64,000 nucleotides of DNA. Source: Flagellimonas allohymeniacidonis (GTDB lineage: Bacteria; Bacteroidota; Bacteroidia; Flavobacteriales; Flavobacteriaceae). Location: contig NZ_SGIU01000001.1 in the NCBI RefSeq assembly GCF_004296335.1, forward strand, positions 62,001 through 126,000, written 5' to 3'. This document shows, piece after piece, positions 31,267-39,088 of this stretch. The stretch's first letter is position 1. Each line of letters starts with the position of its first letter. The notes beneath the pieces are model-generated. The model saw only the letters and a list, made by a program, of their open reading frames with translations, did no database searches and was not told the origin of the DNA. Both the position numbers and the translations under genes were made by a program.

Positions 31267-33344
31267 TCAAGGTCAAAAACGAATACATCAATCGAGAAAT
31301 AAGCTGGTTACACTTTAACTCACGGGTTCTTCAGGAGAGTGAGGATAAAAACGTTCCCTTGATTGACCGACTTCGATTTTTGGGAATATTCAGTAACAAT
31401 CTTGATGAGTTTTTTAAGGTCCGCTATGCCACTGTAAAGCGTATTGTTGACGCAGGAAAAAAGGGGAAAAGTGTATTGGGTGGCGAAAAGGCGAAAGATC
31501 TATTGGAGGAAATCACCAAAATTGTAATTCAACAACAAGCGCAGAGTCAGGAAATCCTTCTTCAAATAGAAGAAGAGCTGAAGGCCGAGAATATTTTCAT
31601 TATTGACGAAACGGAAATCAATGAAAATCAAGCAGAGTTTGTTCGGGAATACTTCTTTAAAAAGGTGAACCAGGAGTTGATGACCATCATCCTTAATGAT
31701 CTAACGGAATTTCCATTACTGAAGGACACTGCTGCCTACTTGGCCGTGAAGATGGTAATGAAGGACAAAGAGTTAAATGCTTCCTCAGGAGGCAATCGTT
31801 ATGCTCTGATTGAAATTCCGAAGGGGATTGATCGTTTTGTTGTGCTTCCCAAAGAAGGAGAAAAAAACTATATCATTCTTCTCGATGATTTGATTCGCTA
31901 CTGTCTCGACAGCGTCTTCACCATGTTTGAATACGAAGCCATCGGCGCGCACATGATCAAAATCACCCGGGACGCTGAACTGGATATTGATAATGACCTA
32001 ACCAAAAGTTTTATTGAGAAAATATCCTCAAGTGTTGAAGGTAGAAAAATAAGCGACCCAGTTCGCTTTGTGTACGACAAGAGTATTGATAAGGACACCC
32101 TTCAATTCCTAAAGGAAAAAATGAACATCATTGATACCGATAGTGTCATTCCCGGTGGAAGGTACCACAACAGAAGGGATTACATGGGCTTTCCAAGTCT
32201 GGGAAGAACTGATTTGATGTATGACAAAATTGAACCCCTGCCCGTAAAGGGATTCAGCATGATCGGTAGTTTGTTGGAATTGATTGCCAAAAGAGATTAC
32301 CTTATTTATACGCCCTATCATACGTTCGCCTATGTAACCAAATTTTTGAGGGAGGCGGCCTTGGATCCCAAAGTGCGTGCCATTAAAATTACAGTATACC
32401 GACTTGCAGAATCCAGTCAAGTGGCATCCGCGTTGATCAATGCGGTAAAAAATGGGAAACAAGTCACGGTTCAAATTGAACTACAGGCCCGCTTTGATGA
32501 ACAGGCCAATATCGAATATGCCAACCAATTAAAAGAAGAGGGGGTCAATCTTATTTTTGGAGTTCCAGGGTTAAAAGTGCATAGCAAGATTTGCTTGGTG
32601 GAACGTGAAGAGGCTGAAGGAATAAAAAGATACGGCTTCATAAGTACAGGAAACTTCAATGAATCAACAGCGAAGATTTATACAGACTATACCCTGTTCA
32701 CGGCTCATGAAGGGATTTTAAAGGAAATGAGCCGGGTTTTCGAGTTTTTTGAGACCAATTACAAGGTAAACAAATACAAACATCTGGTGGTTTCACCTCA
32801 TTACACCAAAATGACCTTCAATAAGCTGATTGATACAGAAATCGCGAATGCCCAAATGGGATTGGAAGCCTACATCAAGATCAAGATGAACAGTCTTACA
32901 TCTTATAAAATGGTAGACAAACTCTATGAAGCCAGCCGGGCTGGTGTTAAGATTGAGTTGATTATACGAGGAGTCTGTTGTTTAATTCCTGGAGTTGAGG
33001 GAATGAGTGAAAATATCGAAGCCATAAGTGTTGTTGATAAATTCTTGGAACACCCGCGCCTCTTTATCTTCGGAAATGGGGGTGACCCAAAGATTTATAT
33101 CTCCTCTGCCGACTGGATGACCCGTAATCTGGACTTTAGGGTAGAGGTGGGATGCCCCATCTATGACCCGAGTATCAAACAAGAACTGTTGGATACCTTT
33201 GAAATCTCTTGGAGAGATAATATGAAAGCTAGGGTTTTCTCAGAAGAACAGGACAATGCCTATCGGGAAAGGCAAGAAGGGGAACCCCTGGTTCGGTCGC
33301 AGTTCGCACTTTATGATTATTATAAAGGAAAGCTAGAATCTTAA
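31263..33344 (+). CDS. ppk1: Polyphosphate kinase 1
   Basis: Ppk1 reversibly polymerises ATP gamma-phosphates into polyphosphate. The 693-residue protein has the N-terminal helical domain with INREISWLHFNSRVLQESED, DEFFKVRYATVKR, the HKD-like phosphotransfer domains with autophosphorylated His in LKVHSKICLVER, YGFISTGNFNESTAKIYTDYTLFT, and the second-domain motif ELIIRGVCCLIPG with FGNGGDPKIYISSADWMTRNLD. Length and order are standard. It is coupled to the histidine phosphatase upstream and followed by ppx after 10 bases, so synthesis and breakdown of polyphosphate are encoded together. Confidence 0.97.
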   Translation: MIKVKNEYINREISWLHFNSRVLQESEDKNVPLIDRLRFLGIFSNNLDEFFKVRYATVKRIVDAGKKGKSVLGGEKAKDLLEEITKIVIQQQAQSQEILLQIEEELKAENIFIIDETEINENQAEFVREYFFKKVNQELMTIILNDLTEFPLLKDTAAYLAVKMVMKDKELNASSGGNRYALIEIPKGIDRFVVLPKEGEKNYIILLDDLIRYCLDSVFTMFEYEAIGAHMIKITRDAELDIDNDLTKSFIEKISSSVEGRKISDPVRFVYDKSIDKDTLQFLKEKMNIIDTDSVIPGGRYHNRRDYMGFPSLGRTDLMYDKIEPLPVKGFSMIGSLLELIAKRDYLIYTPYHTFAYVTKFLREAALDPKVRAIKITVYRLAESSQVASALINAVKNGKQVTVQIELQARFDEQANIEYANQLKEEGVNLIFGVPGLKVHSKICLVEREEAEGIKRYGFISTGNFNESTAKIYTDYTLFTAHEGILKEMSRVFEFFETNYKVNKYKHLVVSPHYTKMTFNKLIDTEIANAQMGLEAYIKIKMNSLTSYKMVDKLYEASRAGVKIELIIRGVCCLIPGVEGMSENIEAISVVDKFLEHPRLFIFGNGGDPKIYISSADWMTRNLDFRVEVGCPIYDPSIKQELLDTFEISWRDNMKARVFSEEQDNAYRERQEGEPLVRSQFALYDYYKGKLES

Positions 33345-33354
33345 TCTTACCATT

Positions 33355-34236
33355 TTGATACTAAGAAAGTTTGCTGCCATAGATATCGGGTCAAATGCGG
33401 TACGCCTTCTTGTGCATAATGTGATTGAACAGCCAGATAGAGAACCTTCTTTTAAGAAAAGCGCTCTGGTTCGCGTTCCAGTGCGATTGGGCGAAGACTC
33501 CTTTTTGAAGTCAAAAATATCCGACCATAACTTACAACGACTGATTAAGACGATGCAGTCGTTTAGTTTGCTCATGGAGGTCTACGGAGTAGAGAAATAT
33601 ATGGCCTGCGCCACTTCTGCCTTGCGAGAGGCTGCGAATGGAAAAGAGGTTATAAATGCAGTTCATAAAGCTTCTGGAATAAAAATTGAGATTATAGACG
33701 GGAAGCGCGAAGCCTCAATCATAGCTTCCACGGATTTAAAAGAACTGATTCAAAAAGACCGGGCCTATTTGTACGTAGATGTGGGAGGGGGGAGTACGGA
33801 ATTCACGGTGTTTGACCGTGGCCAATTGATAGCTTCAAAATCCTTTAAGATTGGAACCGTTCGAATGCTGAATGGACTGGAGGATGAAGGTGTTTGGAAT
33901 AAAATTCAGGAATGGATCAAAAGTCATTTAGGCGGCAAGGACAAAGTTGAAATTATCGGTTCTGGGGGGAATATCAACAAGCTTCACAAAATGTCAGGAA
34001 GGAAATTGAATCAACCCTTGTCCTTCATTTGGTTGAATGCCCAATATCACTTCTTGAACAGTATGCAATATGAGGACCGGATTTCGGAACTTGGTCTCAA
34101 TCAAGACCGAGCCGATGTTATCATTCCGGCAGCGAAAATATTTTTGTCCGCAGCCAAATGGAGCGGGGCAAAGAAAATTAATGTTCCTAAGATTGGGTTG
34201 GCCGACGGAATGATCAAAACGCTATATTATCAATAG
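33355..34236 (+). CDS. ppx: Exopolyphosphatase (Ppx/GppA family)
   Basis: A 293-residue actin-like ATPase-fold phosphatase: AAIDIGSNAVRLLV (phosphate 1 loop), ACATSALREAANG, the LYVDVGGGSTEFTVF loop, and a third Gly-rich IIGSGGNINKL. It contains only the two N-terminal domains and lacks the long C-terminal HD-like domain of E. coli Ppx, as is common for short Ppx/GppA proteins. It either hydrolyses polyphosphate ends or pppGpp. The start is TTG (33355), read from the position of the conserved first motif at residue 7. It is the last gene of the polyphosphate operon. Confidence 0.88.
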   Translation: MILRKFAAIDIGSNAVRLLVHNVIEQPDREPSFKKSALVRVPVRLGEDSFLKSKISDHNLQRLIKTMQSFSLLMEVYGVEKYMACATSALREAANGKEVINAVHKASGIKIEIIDGKREASIIASTDLKELIQKDRAYLYVDVGGGSTEFTVFDRGQLIASKSFKIGTVRMLNGLEDEGVWNKIQEWIKSHLGGKDKVEIIGSGGNINKLHKMSGRKLNQPLSFIWLNAQYHFLNSMQYEDRISELGLNQDRADVIIPAAKIFLSAAKWSGAKKINVPKIGLADGMIKTLYYQ

Positions 34237-34242
34237 CTATGG

Positions 34243-34824
34243 TTAACCGTGCATGGTTTCCTTCTTACCCAACTTCTCCATTAAAGTGGCTTCGTATTCC
34301 AATAGCTGCTGCCATTTTTGGTTTACCTGCTCCCTGTTGCCATATTTTCGGGCGAATGTGAGAAACATAGTATAGTGATTGGCTTCACTTACCATTAAGT
34401 TTTTGTAGAACTCAGCCAGTTCCTTATCGTTGATTTCTTCTGAAAGAAGACGAAAACGTTCGCAACTACGGGCCTCAATCAGTGCAGCATACAGAAGCTT
34501 GTGTACTAAATGGGTCTCACGGCTTCCACCCTTTGGAAAAAATTTCATAAGCTCGATAACATATTCATCTTTTCGCTCTCTTCCCAATACCCAACCTCGT
34601 TTCAATATTTTATCATGGACCATATTGAAGTGTCCCATTTCTTCTCGTGCCAAAGCGGTCATTTCCTTCACCAATTCTGATTTTTCCGGAAAACCGATAA
34701 TCAACGAAATGGCCGTACTTGCCGCTTTCTGCTCACAGTAGGCATGATCGGTTAATATTTCTTCGATATTTTTCTCAACAATATTGACCCATCTGGGGTC
34801 TGTAGGAAGCTTAAGACCAAGCAT
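34243..34824 (-). CDS. miaE: tRNA-(ms2io6A)-hydroxylase
   Basis: MiaE is a di-iron monooxygenase that hydroxylates the isopentenyl group of ms2i6A37 in tRNA, using oxygen. The 193-residue ferritin-like protein shows the four-helix metal pattern: CEQKAASTAISLI, EMTALAREEMGHFNMVHD with ExxH, ALIEARSCERFRLLSEE, and FYKNLMVSEANHYTMFLTFA with the second ExxH. It is convergent with ppx, six bases apart. A TATCTTTA about 25 bases upstream of the ATG may be its -7 box. Confidence 0.9.
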   Translation of the reverse strand: MLGLKLPTDPRWVNIVEKNIEEILTDHAYCEQKAASTAISLIIGFPEKSELVKEMTALAREEMGHFNMVHDKILKRGWVLGRERKDEYVIELMKFFPKGGSRETHLVHKLLYAALIEARSCERFRLLSEEINDKELAEFYKNLMVSEANHYTMFLTFARKYGNREQVNQKWQQLLEYEATLMEKLGKKETMHG

Positions 34825-34896
34825 TTTTTTACAATTTAGGGGTAAAGATAGGAATTGATAAACCTAAAAGAAAAGGCGCTCCAAAGAACTTGAACA

Positions 34897-36621
34897 CTAA
34901 AAATCGAGATCGAATTCTTTTCTCAGAATTTCAATGGCAGGATTCTTTTCTTTTAGCTTTTGATACTTTTCTTCCGGTGTAAACGCATATTTTTTAGCTA
35001 CTTCCTCGTTTACCGTAATTTGAAGTGAAATGGAATGATTCTTCAATTTTATTTTCAAAAAATCCATTAAAGGACCCTGTCCGCGTTCTACTTCTTTTTT
35101 CATGGTACCATTGGGCAGCTCAATCCAAATGGTGTTTTCGTTTTTTAGTTTTGGAGTGTCGGTCAATAGGTTGCTTGCAAGAATCTTTTTCCCATTTTTT
35201 TCCAATTGACCCACGAATTCATTCCAATACTTTTGCATATCCTGTTCGGTAAAGGCTTCATGAGGCAAATCCTTTTCCGTTTCGTTGGACTTTTTCGTAT
35301 TTAGATGCTCTTTTTTTGCCTTTAGGCTTGAAAGTGATAGGCCAGAAACCCTATTGCCACTGTTTTCAATAACAATTTTCTTGACAACGGGAGCGGGTAC
35401 AGGATCTGGCTTTTTCTCTGTGACGGGCTCTGGTGTTTTCTCTGGAACAATTTCTGCAGTGGTTTCAACAGCTTCCGCACTTTGTTTCGCATCCAAAACT
35501 TCAGATACGAGCTGTTTTTTGAAATGGGAAGCCGGAATTATGAAATCAGGCTTTTTTTTTTCGTCTTCAAAGGTAAGAGAGGCCAATTTCATCAGCGTAA
35601 GTTCTACCAACAGCCTTTGGTTTTTACTGGCCTTGTATTTCAGGTCGCATTCGTTGGCTAAATCCAAAGCGGTGAGCAAAAAATCCTTAGAACATTTTTT
35701 CGTCTGTTCTTGGTACTGATTTTTCACGTCTTCACCAACTTCCAAAAGTTCCAGGGTTTCTGGATGTTGACAAACCAGCAAATCCCTAAAGTGGGACGCC
35801 AGGCCCGAAATAAAATGGTGACCATCAAAGCCTAGAGACAAGGTGTTATTGAAAAGTACCAGCAACTCTGGGATATTGTTGTCAAGAATTAAGTCCGTTG
35901 TAGAAAAGTAGGTGTCGTAATCTAAAACATTCAGGTTTTCAGTGACTGCTTTACGAGTAAGGTTTTTGCCAGCAAAACTTACTACCCTATCAAAAATTGA
36001 AAGCGCATCCCTCATAGCGCCATCGGCTTTTTGTGCAATAATGTGCAGTGCACTTTCCTCTGCAGTAATGCCCTGCTGTTCTGCTATGTGTTTCAGGTAT
36101 GCCGTGGCATCCTTAACCGTAATTCGTTTAAAATCAAAAATCTGGCAACGTGACAGAATGGTGGGGATAATTTTGTGCTTTTCTGTAGTGGCCAAAATAA
36201 AAATGGCATGTTTTGGGGGCTCTTCCAACGTTTTCAAAAAAGCATTGAAGGCAGACTGCGAGAGCATGTGCACCTCATCAATGATGTAGACCTTATATTT
36301 TCCTACCTGCGGCGGAATCCTTACCTGGTCAATTAAGCTTCGAATATCATCCACAGAGTTATTGGAAGCAGCATCCAACTCAAAAATGTTGAAGGCAAAA
36401 TCTTCGTCGATCCTTTCGTTCCCATCTTGGTTTATCTTTTTGGCCAGAATACGGGCACAGGTGGTCTTACCAACCCCTCTTGGGCCACAAAACAACAGAG
36501 CCTGGGCCAAATGATTATTTTCAATGGCGTTGAGCAGGGTGTTGGTAATGGCTTCTTGGCCAACAACATCCTTAAAGGTTTGTGGACGATATTTTCGGGC
36601 TGATACTACAAAAGGTTCCAA
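34897..36621 (-). CDS. dnaX: DNA polymerase III subunit tau/gamma
   Basis: DnaX is the clamp-loader ATPase of the replisome. The 574-residue protein has RKYRPQTFKDVVGQE, Walker A GPRGVGKTT (46-54), Walker B YIIDEVHMLS, the SRC sensor in ILSRCQIFDFKRI, and a clamp-loader collar ending near 355. A Pro/Glu-rich linker (about 380-425) and a C-terminal tau-like domain follow. The four-Cys zinc module normally after Walker A is absent (KKINQDGNERIDEDFAFNIF has no Cys). An A10 run at codons 354-357 could give a short gamma-like product. It is divergent from rnpB. Confidence 0.95.
   Translation of the reverse strand: MEPFVVSARKYRPQTFKDVVGQEAITNTLLNAIENNHLAQALLFCGPRGVGKTTCARILAKKINQDGNERIDEDFAFNIFELDAASNNSVDDIRSLIDQVRIPPQVGKYKVYIIDEVHMLSQSAFNAFLKTLEEPPKHAIFILATTEKHKIIPTILSRCQIFDFKRITVKDATAYLKHIAEQQGITAEESALHIIAQKADGAMRDALSIFDRVVSFAGKNLTRKAVTENLNVLDYDTYFSTTDLILDNNIPELLVLFNNTLSLGFDGHHFISGLASHFRDLLVCQHPETLELLEVGEDVKNQYQEQTKKCSKDFLLTALDLANECDLKYKASKNQRLLVELTLMKLASLTFEDEKKKPDFIIPASHFKKQLVSEVLDAKQSAEAVETTAEIVPEKTPEPVTEKKPDPVPAPVVKKIVIENSGNRVSGLSLSSLKAKKEHLNTKKSNETEKDLPHEAFTEQDMQKYWNEFVGQLEKNGKKILASNLLTDTPKLKNENTIWIELPNGTMKKEVERGQGPLMDFLKIKLKNHSISLQITVNEEVAKKYAFTPEEKYQKLKEKNPAIEILRKEFDLDF
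35546..35561 (-). promoter_or_regulatory. Candidate dnaX slippage/frameshift site with -1 stop
   Basis: On the minus strand ten consecutive A (35561-35552) then G lie in phase as GAA AAA AAA AAG, so the last seven bases form the slippery heptamer A AAA AAG. In the -1 frame the next codons are GCC TGA, stopping at 35546; in the +1 frame a TAA follows within about five codons. A shift in either direction would yield a protein of about 358-361 residues containing only the clamp-loader core. The E. coli dnaX site has the same heptamer and a TGA in the same -1 position. Confidence 0.6.
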
Positions 36622-36644
36622 AAAGATGAAGCTTTAGTGATACA

Positions 36645-36652
36645 CAAATATA
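36645..36652 (-). promoter_or_regulatory. Candidate -7 element for dnaX
   Basis: TATATTTG on the minus strand matches TAnnTTTG and lies 23 bases before the dnaX ATG. No good -33 TTTG is seen at 17-23 bases, so this is a partial match. Confidence 0.35.
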
Positions 36653-36718
36653 AAAATACGAATCTGCAATGTGCCCTTGGCGTTAGCGGCCAAATCATTT
36701 TTTATTAACAATTAGCCG

Positions 36719-36726
36719 TACCTTTG
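36719..36726 (+). promoter_or_regulatory. -7 element of the rnpB promoter
   Basis: TACCTTTG matches TAnnTTTG and ends 5 bases before the first base of helix P1 of RNase P RNA, exactly where a -7 box should be. The -33 region is only T-rich. Confidence 0.6.
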
Positions 36727-36731
36727 CAACT

Positions 36732-37026
36732 AGCAGGCCACCTTATCGCTGTAATCCGACTTTTGTTGGGTTGAAGAGGAAAGTCCGGACACCAAAGTGC
36801 GGCATAGCGGATAACATCCGTCCGCCGAAAGGCGAGGACCAGTGCAACAGAAAGTATGTACAGTTCGGCTGTAGTGAAATCAGGTAAACTCTATGCGGTG
36901 AAACGTCATGTATACCAATGTTCGAGGGCTGCACGCCCAAATTGGAGGGTAGACGGTTTGAACTATGGGGTAACCCAATGTCTAGATAAATGATAAGGCT
37001 CGACAGAATCCGGCTTATGGCCTGCT
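36732..37026 (+). ncRNA. rnpB: RNase P RNA, bacterial class A
   Basis: This is the catalytic RNA of ribonuclease P, which matures tRNA 5' ends. AGCAGGCC (36732-36739) and GGCCTGCT (37019-37026) close helix P1. The universal core GAGGAAAGTCCGGAC is at 36776-36790, the CAACAGAAAG core follows near 36844, and the distal CGACAGAATCCGGCTTA is at 37001-37017. The length of about 295 bases is short for class A. It runs opposite to dnaX, and its 3' end abuts the stop of a convergent small membrane protein gene. Confidence 0.95.
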
Positions 37027-37028
37027 TT

Positions 37029-37427
37029 TCACTCCACAGTTCTTTGTTTGTTGACCAGTTGCATTAGAAAGGGAAGCTGCAATAGAAAAAGCCCCAATAA
37101 TGAAATGGCAAAAACCATAGTCCTTGAAATTTGAACACCTTCAAAGATATTCCTGGCAAAACCCAATCGAAATTGGCGGACTTGGTCGAACAACTCGATT
37201 CCTTCTTTTGGGTAGAAGTAGATGAGGCTGCAACAAACCACAAAAACAAGGATGATTACCGACCATCCCTTTTTTGATAGCAATGGTGCCGGTTTTATAT
37301 GTCTCACCATCTTACGCTCAAGGGCGGTCATCACGTTTGCCGTGAATTCCATTGAAGGTTTTTCCAGACCTACCTTTTGGACGGCCTTTTTCAACTGTTC
37401 TTCTTCTCGACTAGATAGTTTGTCCAT
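37029..37427 (-). CDS. Two-helix membrane protein, probable anti-sigma partner
   Basis: A 132-residue protein with a charged cytoplasmic N-terminus (SSREEEQLKKAVQKVGLEKPSMEFTANVM) and two membrane helices (GWSVIILVFVVCCSLIYFY, about 53-71, and TMVFAISLLGLFLLQLPFLMQLV, about 103-125). The stretch PSMEFTANVMTALE resembles the start of other proteins encoded next to Bacteroidota ECF factors. Its start overlaps the sigma gene end by 17 bases, so they are co-translated. Anti-sigma function is inferred; no zinc-binding anti-sigma motif is present. Confidence 0.65.
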   Translation of the reverse strand: MDKLSSREEEQLKKAVQKVGLEKPSMEFTANVMTALERKMVRHIKPAPLLSKKGWSVIILVFVVCCSLIYFYPKEGIELFDQVRQFRLGFARNIFEGVQISRTMVFAISLLGLFLLQLPFLMQLVNKQRTVE

Positions 37428-38004
37428 GATTCCTTAAATTTTCTGATAATACAGCTTGTCTTTTCATTAAGTCATACAGCTTTTTTCTGCTACGATGCAA
37501 TTTGACCTTTACATTGTCCTCCGAAAGCTCAGTAATACTTGCAATTTCCTTTATGCTTAGTTCATCAAAATAAAAAAAAGTAATCAAAGCTGCTTCGGTA
37601 TGACCCAATTGATGGATGCATTGTTTAATTCTCTGATTGCGTTCCTGCTCTTCCATAACTTCCGAAGGATTACTTGCTAATACATGCTTATCTTCAGTTA
37701 ATTCCTCCATCAACTCAAAGGCCTGAACCCTATTTTTATTTTTTCTTATTTGATCCAAAGCTTTGCGATAGGCAATGCGGTAGAGCCAAGTTGAAAATTT
37801 GGATTCTCCCTTAAAACTTGAGAGCGATTCATACACCTTGATAAAGATGTCCTGTGCCACTTCCTCAGCTTCCTCCCGTACTTTGAGCATACGAATCACT
37901 ATAGTGAAAACATACTCCTGGTATTTTTCCACCAATTGGGCAAAAGCCCGCGAATCCCCATTTAGGGTTTGTTGTATTAATTGTTGGTCAGCGTTGTTAG
38001 CCAT
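37411..38004 (-). CDS. ECF-type RNA polymerase sigma factor
   Basis: A 197-residue sigma-70 family factor with regions 2 and 4 only: REEAEEVAQDIFIKVYESLSSFKGESKFSTWLYRIAYRKALDQIRKNKNR (region 2) and LGHTEAALITFFYFDELSIKEIASITELSEDNVKVKLHRSRKKLYDLM (region 4 helix-turn-helix), with a longer acidic linker between. It is followed by an overlapping two-helix membrane protein gene, the likely anti-sigma factor. A TGTAACC-N16-CGTC element just upstream, repeated divergently for the next gene, suggests autoregulation. Confidence 0.9.
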   Translation of the reverse strand: MANNADQQLIQQTLNGDSRAFAQLVEKYQEYVFTIVIRMLKVREEAEEVAQDIFIKVYESLSSFKGESKFSTWLYRIAYRKALDQIRKNKNRVQAFELMEELTEDKHVLASNPSEVMEEQERNQRIKQCIHQLGHTEAALITFFYFDELSIKEIASITELSEDNVKVKLHRSRKKLYDLMKRQAVLSENLRNHGQTI

Positions 38005-38013
38005 TGTTCATTT

Positions 38014-38040
38014 GACGTAAACCAGGCGGTTTTGGTTACA
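38014..38040 (-). promoter_or_regulatory. Predicted ECF promoter of the sigma gene
   Basis: On the minus strand TGTAACC (38034-38040) and CGTC (38014-38017) are 16 bases apart, the classic ECF arrangement of a -35 AAC box and a -10 CGTC box. The start would fall near 38007, giving an almost leaderless sigma message. Confidence 0.6.
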
Positions 38041-38060
38041 GGGAAATACTTTAAAAAAAT

Positions 38061-38087
38061 TGTAACCTAAAATTAGAATGTTTCGTC
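38061..38087 (+). promoter_or_regulatory. Predicted ECF promoter of the DUF6249 gene
   Basis: TGTAACC (38061-38067) and CGTC (38084-38087) are again 16 bases apart, on the opposite strand to the copy at 38014-38040. Identical boxes and spacing argue that both genes answer to the same ECF factor. The expected start near 38094 leaves a leader of about 39 bases. Confidence 0.6.
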
Positions 38088-38132
38088 ATAAGGGCAGACA
38101 AAGACAAACAACAATTTTTTAAATCATTCAAA

Positions 38133-38483
38133 ATGGAAAATCCAGAAATCATTATTATTCCCATTATGTTTGGGGTCATCTTCGGTATATTTTACTTGTA
38201 TATTTCAGCTAGAAACAAGGAAAGATTGGCTTTGATAGACAAAGGTGCAGAGGCATCCATCTTTTATGGAAAAAGCTCACGGGTCACTCCCATATGGAAG
38301 GTCATTGTAATCAATTTAGCAACTTTAATGATGGGTATAGGCCTTGGTATTTTTACTGCCGGTATGCTAATGCAATTTGGAATGGATGAAGAGATTGCCG
38401 CTCCAGGTGCAGGTTTCTTTATGGCTGGATTGGGATTGTTGGCAGGTTTCTTTATCACCAAAAAAATGACCGAACAGGCTTAG
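38133..38483 (+). CDS. DUF6249 family membrane protein
   Basis: A 116-residue protein with three membrane helices: IIIIPIMFGVIFGIFYLYISA, WKVIVINLATLMMGIGLGIFTAGML and FFMAGLGLLAGFFI. Between them is the cytoplasmic ARNKERLALIDKGAEA, a signature of DUF6249 proteins, which commonly sit beside ECF sigma genes in this phylum. Function is unknown; effects on membrane stress are a guess. It is expressed from a predicted ECF promoter divergent to the sigma gene and closed by a terminator. Confidence 0.78.
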   Translation: MENPEIIIIPIMFGVIFGIFYLYISARNKERLALIDKGAEASIFYGKSSRVTPIWKVIVINLATLMMGIGLGIFTAGMLMQFGMDEEIAAPGAGFFMAGLGLLAGFFITKKMTEQA

Positions 38484-38510
38484 AATTCCTTTTTTCTTCC
38501 ATGCATAACG

Positions 38511-38543
38511 CCTTCCCTGACTTAGTTTTGGGAAGGTTTTTTT
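38511..38543 (+). terminator. Terminator after the DUF6249 gene
   Basis: CCTTCCC (38511-38517) pairs with GGGAAGG (38530-38536), followed at once by seven T (38537-38543). Confidence 0.85.
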
Positions 38544-38551
38544 ATGAAGTG

Positions 38552-39088
38552 CTAAGGTTCAAAAAAACTGAACACATTGCCACCGTATTTTCTTGATTCC
38601 ACGAATTTTGGATGCAAAGATAAATCGGTTTGGGTCGAATGCTCTACCACCAACAAGCCCTCTGAATCAAGTATGTCCTTATCAAAAACAAGGTTTGCCA
38701 ACTTTTCAAATTGGGAAGGCTCAAAATCATATGGGGGGTCGGCAAAAATGAAATCCACTTTATTTTGGGTACGCTCCAAATACTTGTAAACATCTGATTT
38801 AATGGTCTGGATAGGGAAATTCAATTCTTTGGAGACCTTTGAGATGTACTGTACACATCCACTGTAACTGTCGACTGCTGTGATGGTCTTTACACCCCGT
38901 GAAGCAAACTCAAAACTTATATTGCCCGTTCCGGCAAAAAGATCCAAAACCTCTATGGTATCAAAATCAAATCGATTGTTCAAAATGTTGAAAAGGCCTT
39001 CTTTGGCCATATCCGTGGTCGGGCGAACAGGTAATTTTTTGGGAGCGGTCAATCGCTTTCCTTTATAAATCCCCGAAATAATACGCAT
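38552..39088 (-). CDS. rsmD: 16S rRNA (guanine966-N2)-methyltransferase
   Basis: RsmD methylates G966 of 16S rRNA. The 178-residue SAM methyltransferase starts MRIISGIYKGKRL, then RPTTDMAKEGLFNIL, SAM-binding VLDLFAGTGNISFEFASRG, and catalytic DPPY in DFIFADPPYDF. Length is typical. Its ATG shares one base with the TAA of the upstream DUF3822 gene (TAATG), so the two are translationally coupled, a pairing I regard as common in Bacteroidota. Confidence 0.95.
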   Translation of the reverse strand: MRIISGIYKGKRLTAPKKLPVRPTTDMAKEGLFNILNNRFDFDTIEVLDLFAGTGNISFEFASRGVKTITAVDSYSGCVQYISKVSKELNFPIQTIKSDVYKYLERTQNKVDFIFADPPYDFEPSQFEKLANLVFDKDILDSEGLLVVEHSTQTDLSLHPKFVESRKYGGNVFSFFEP

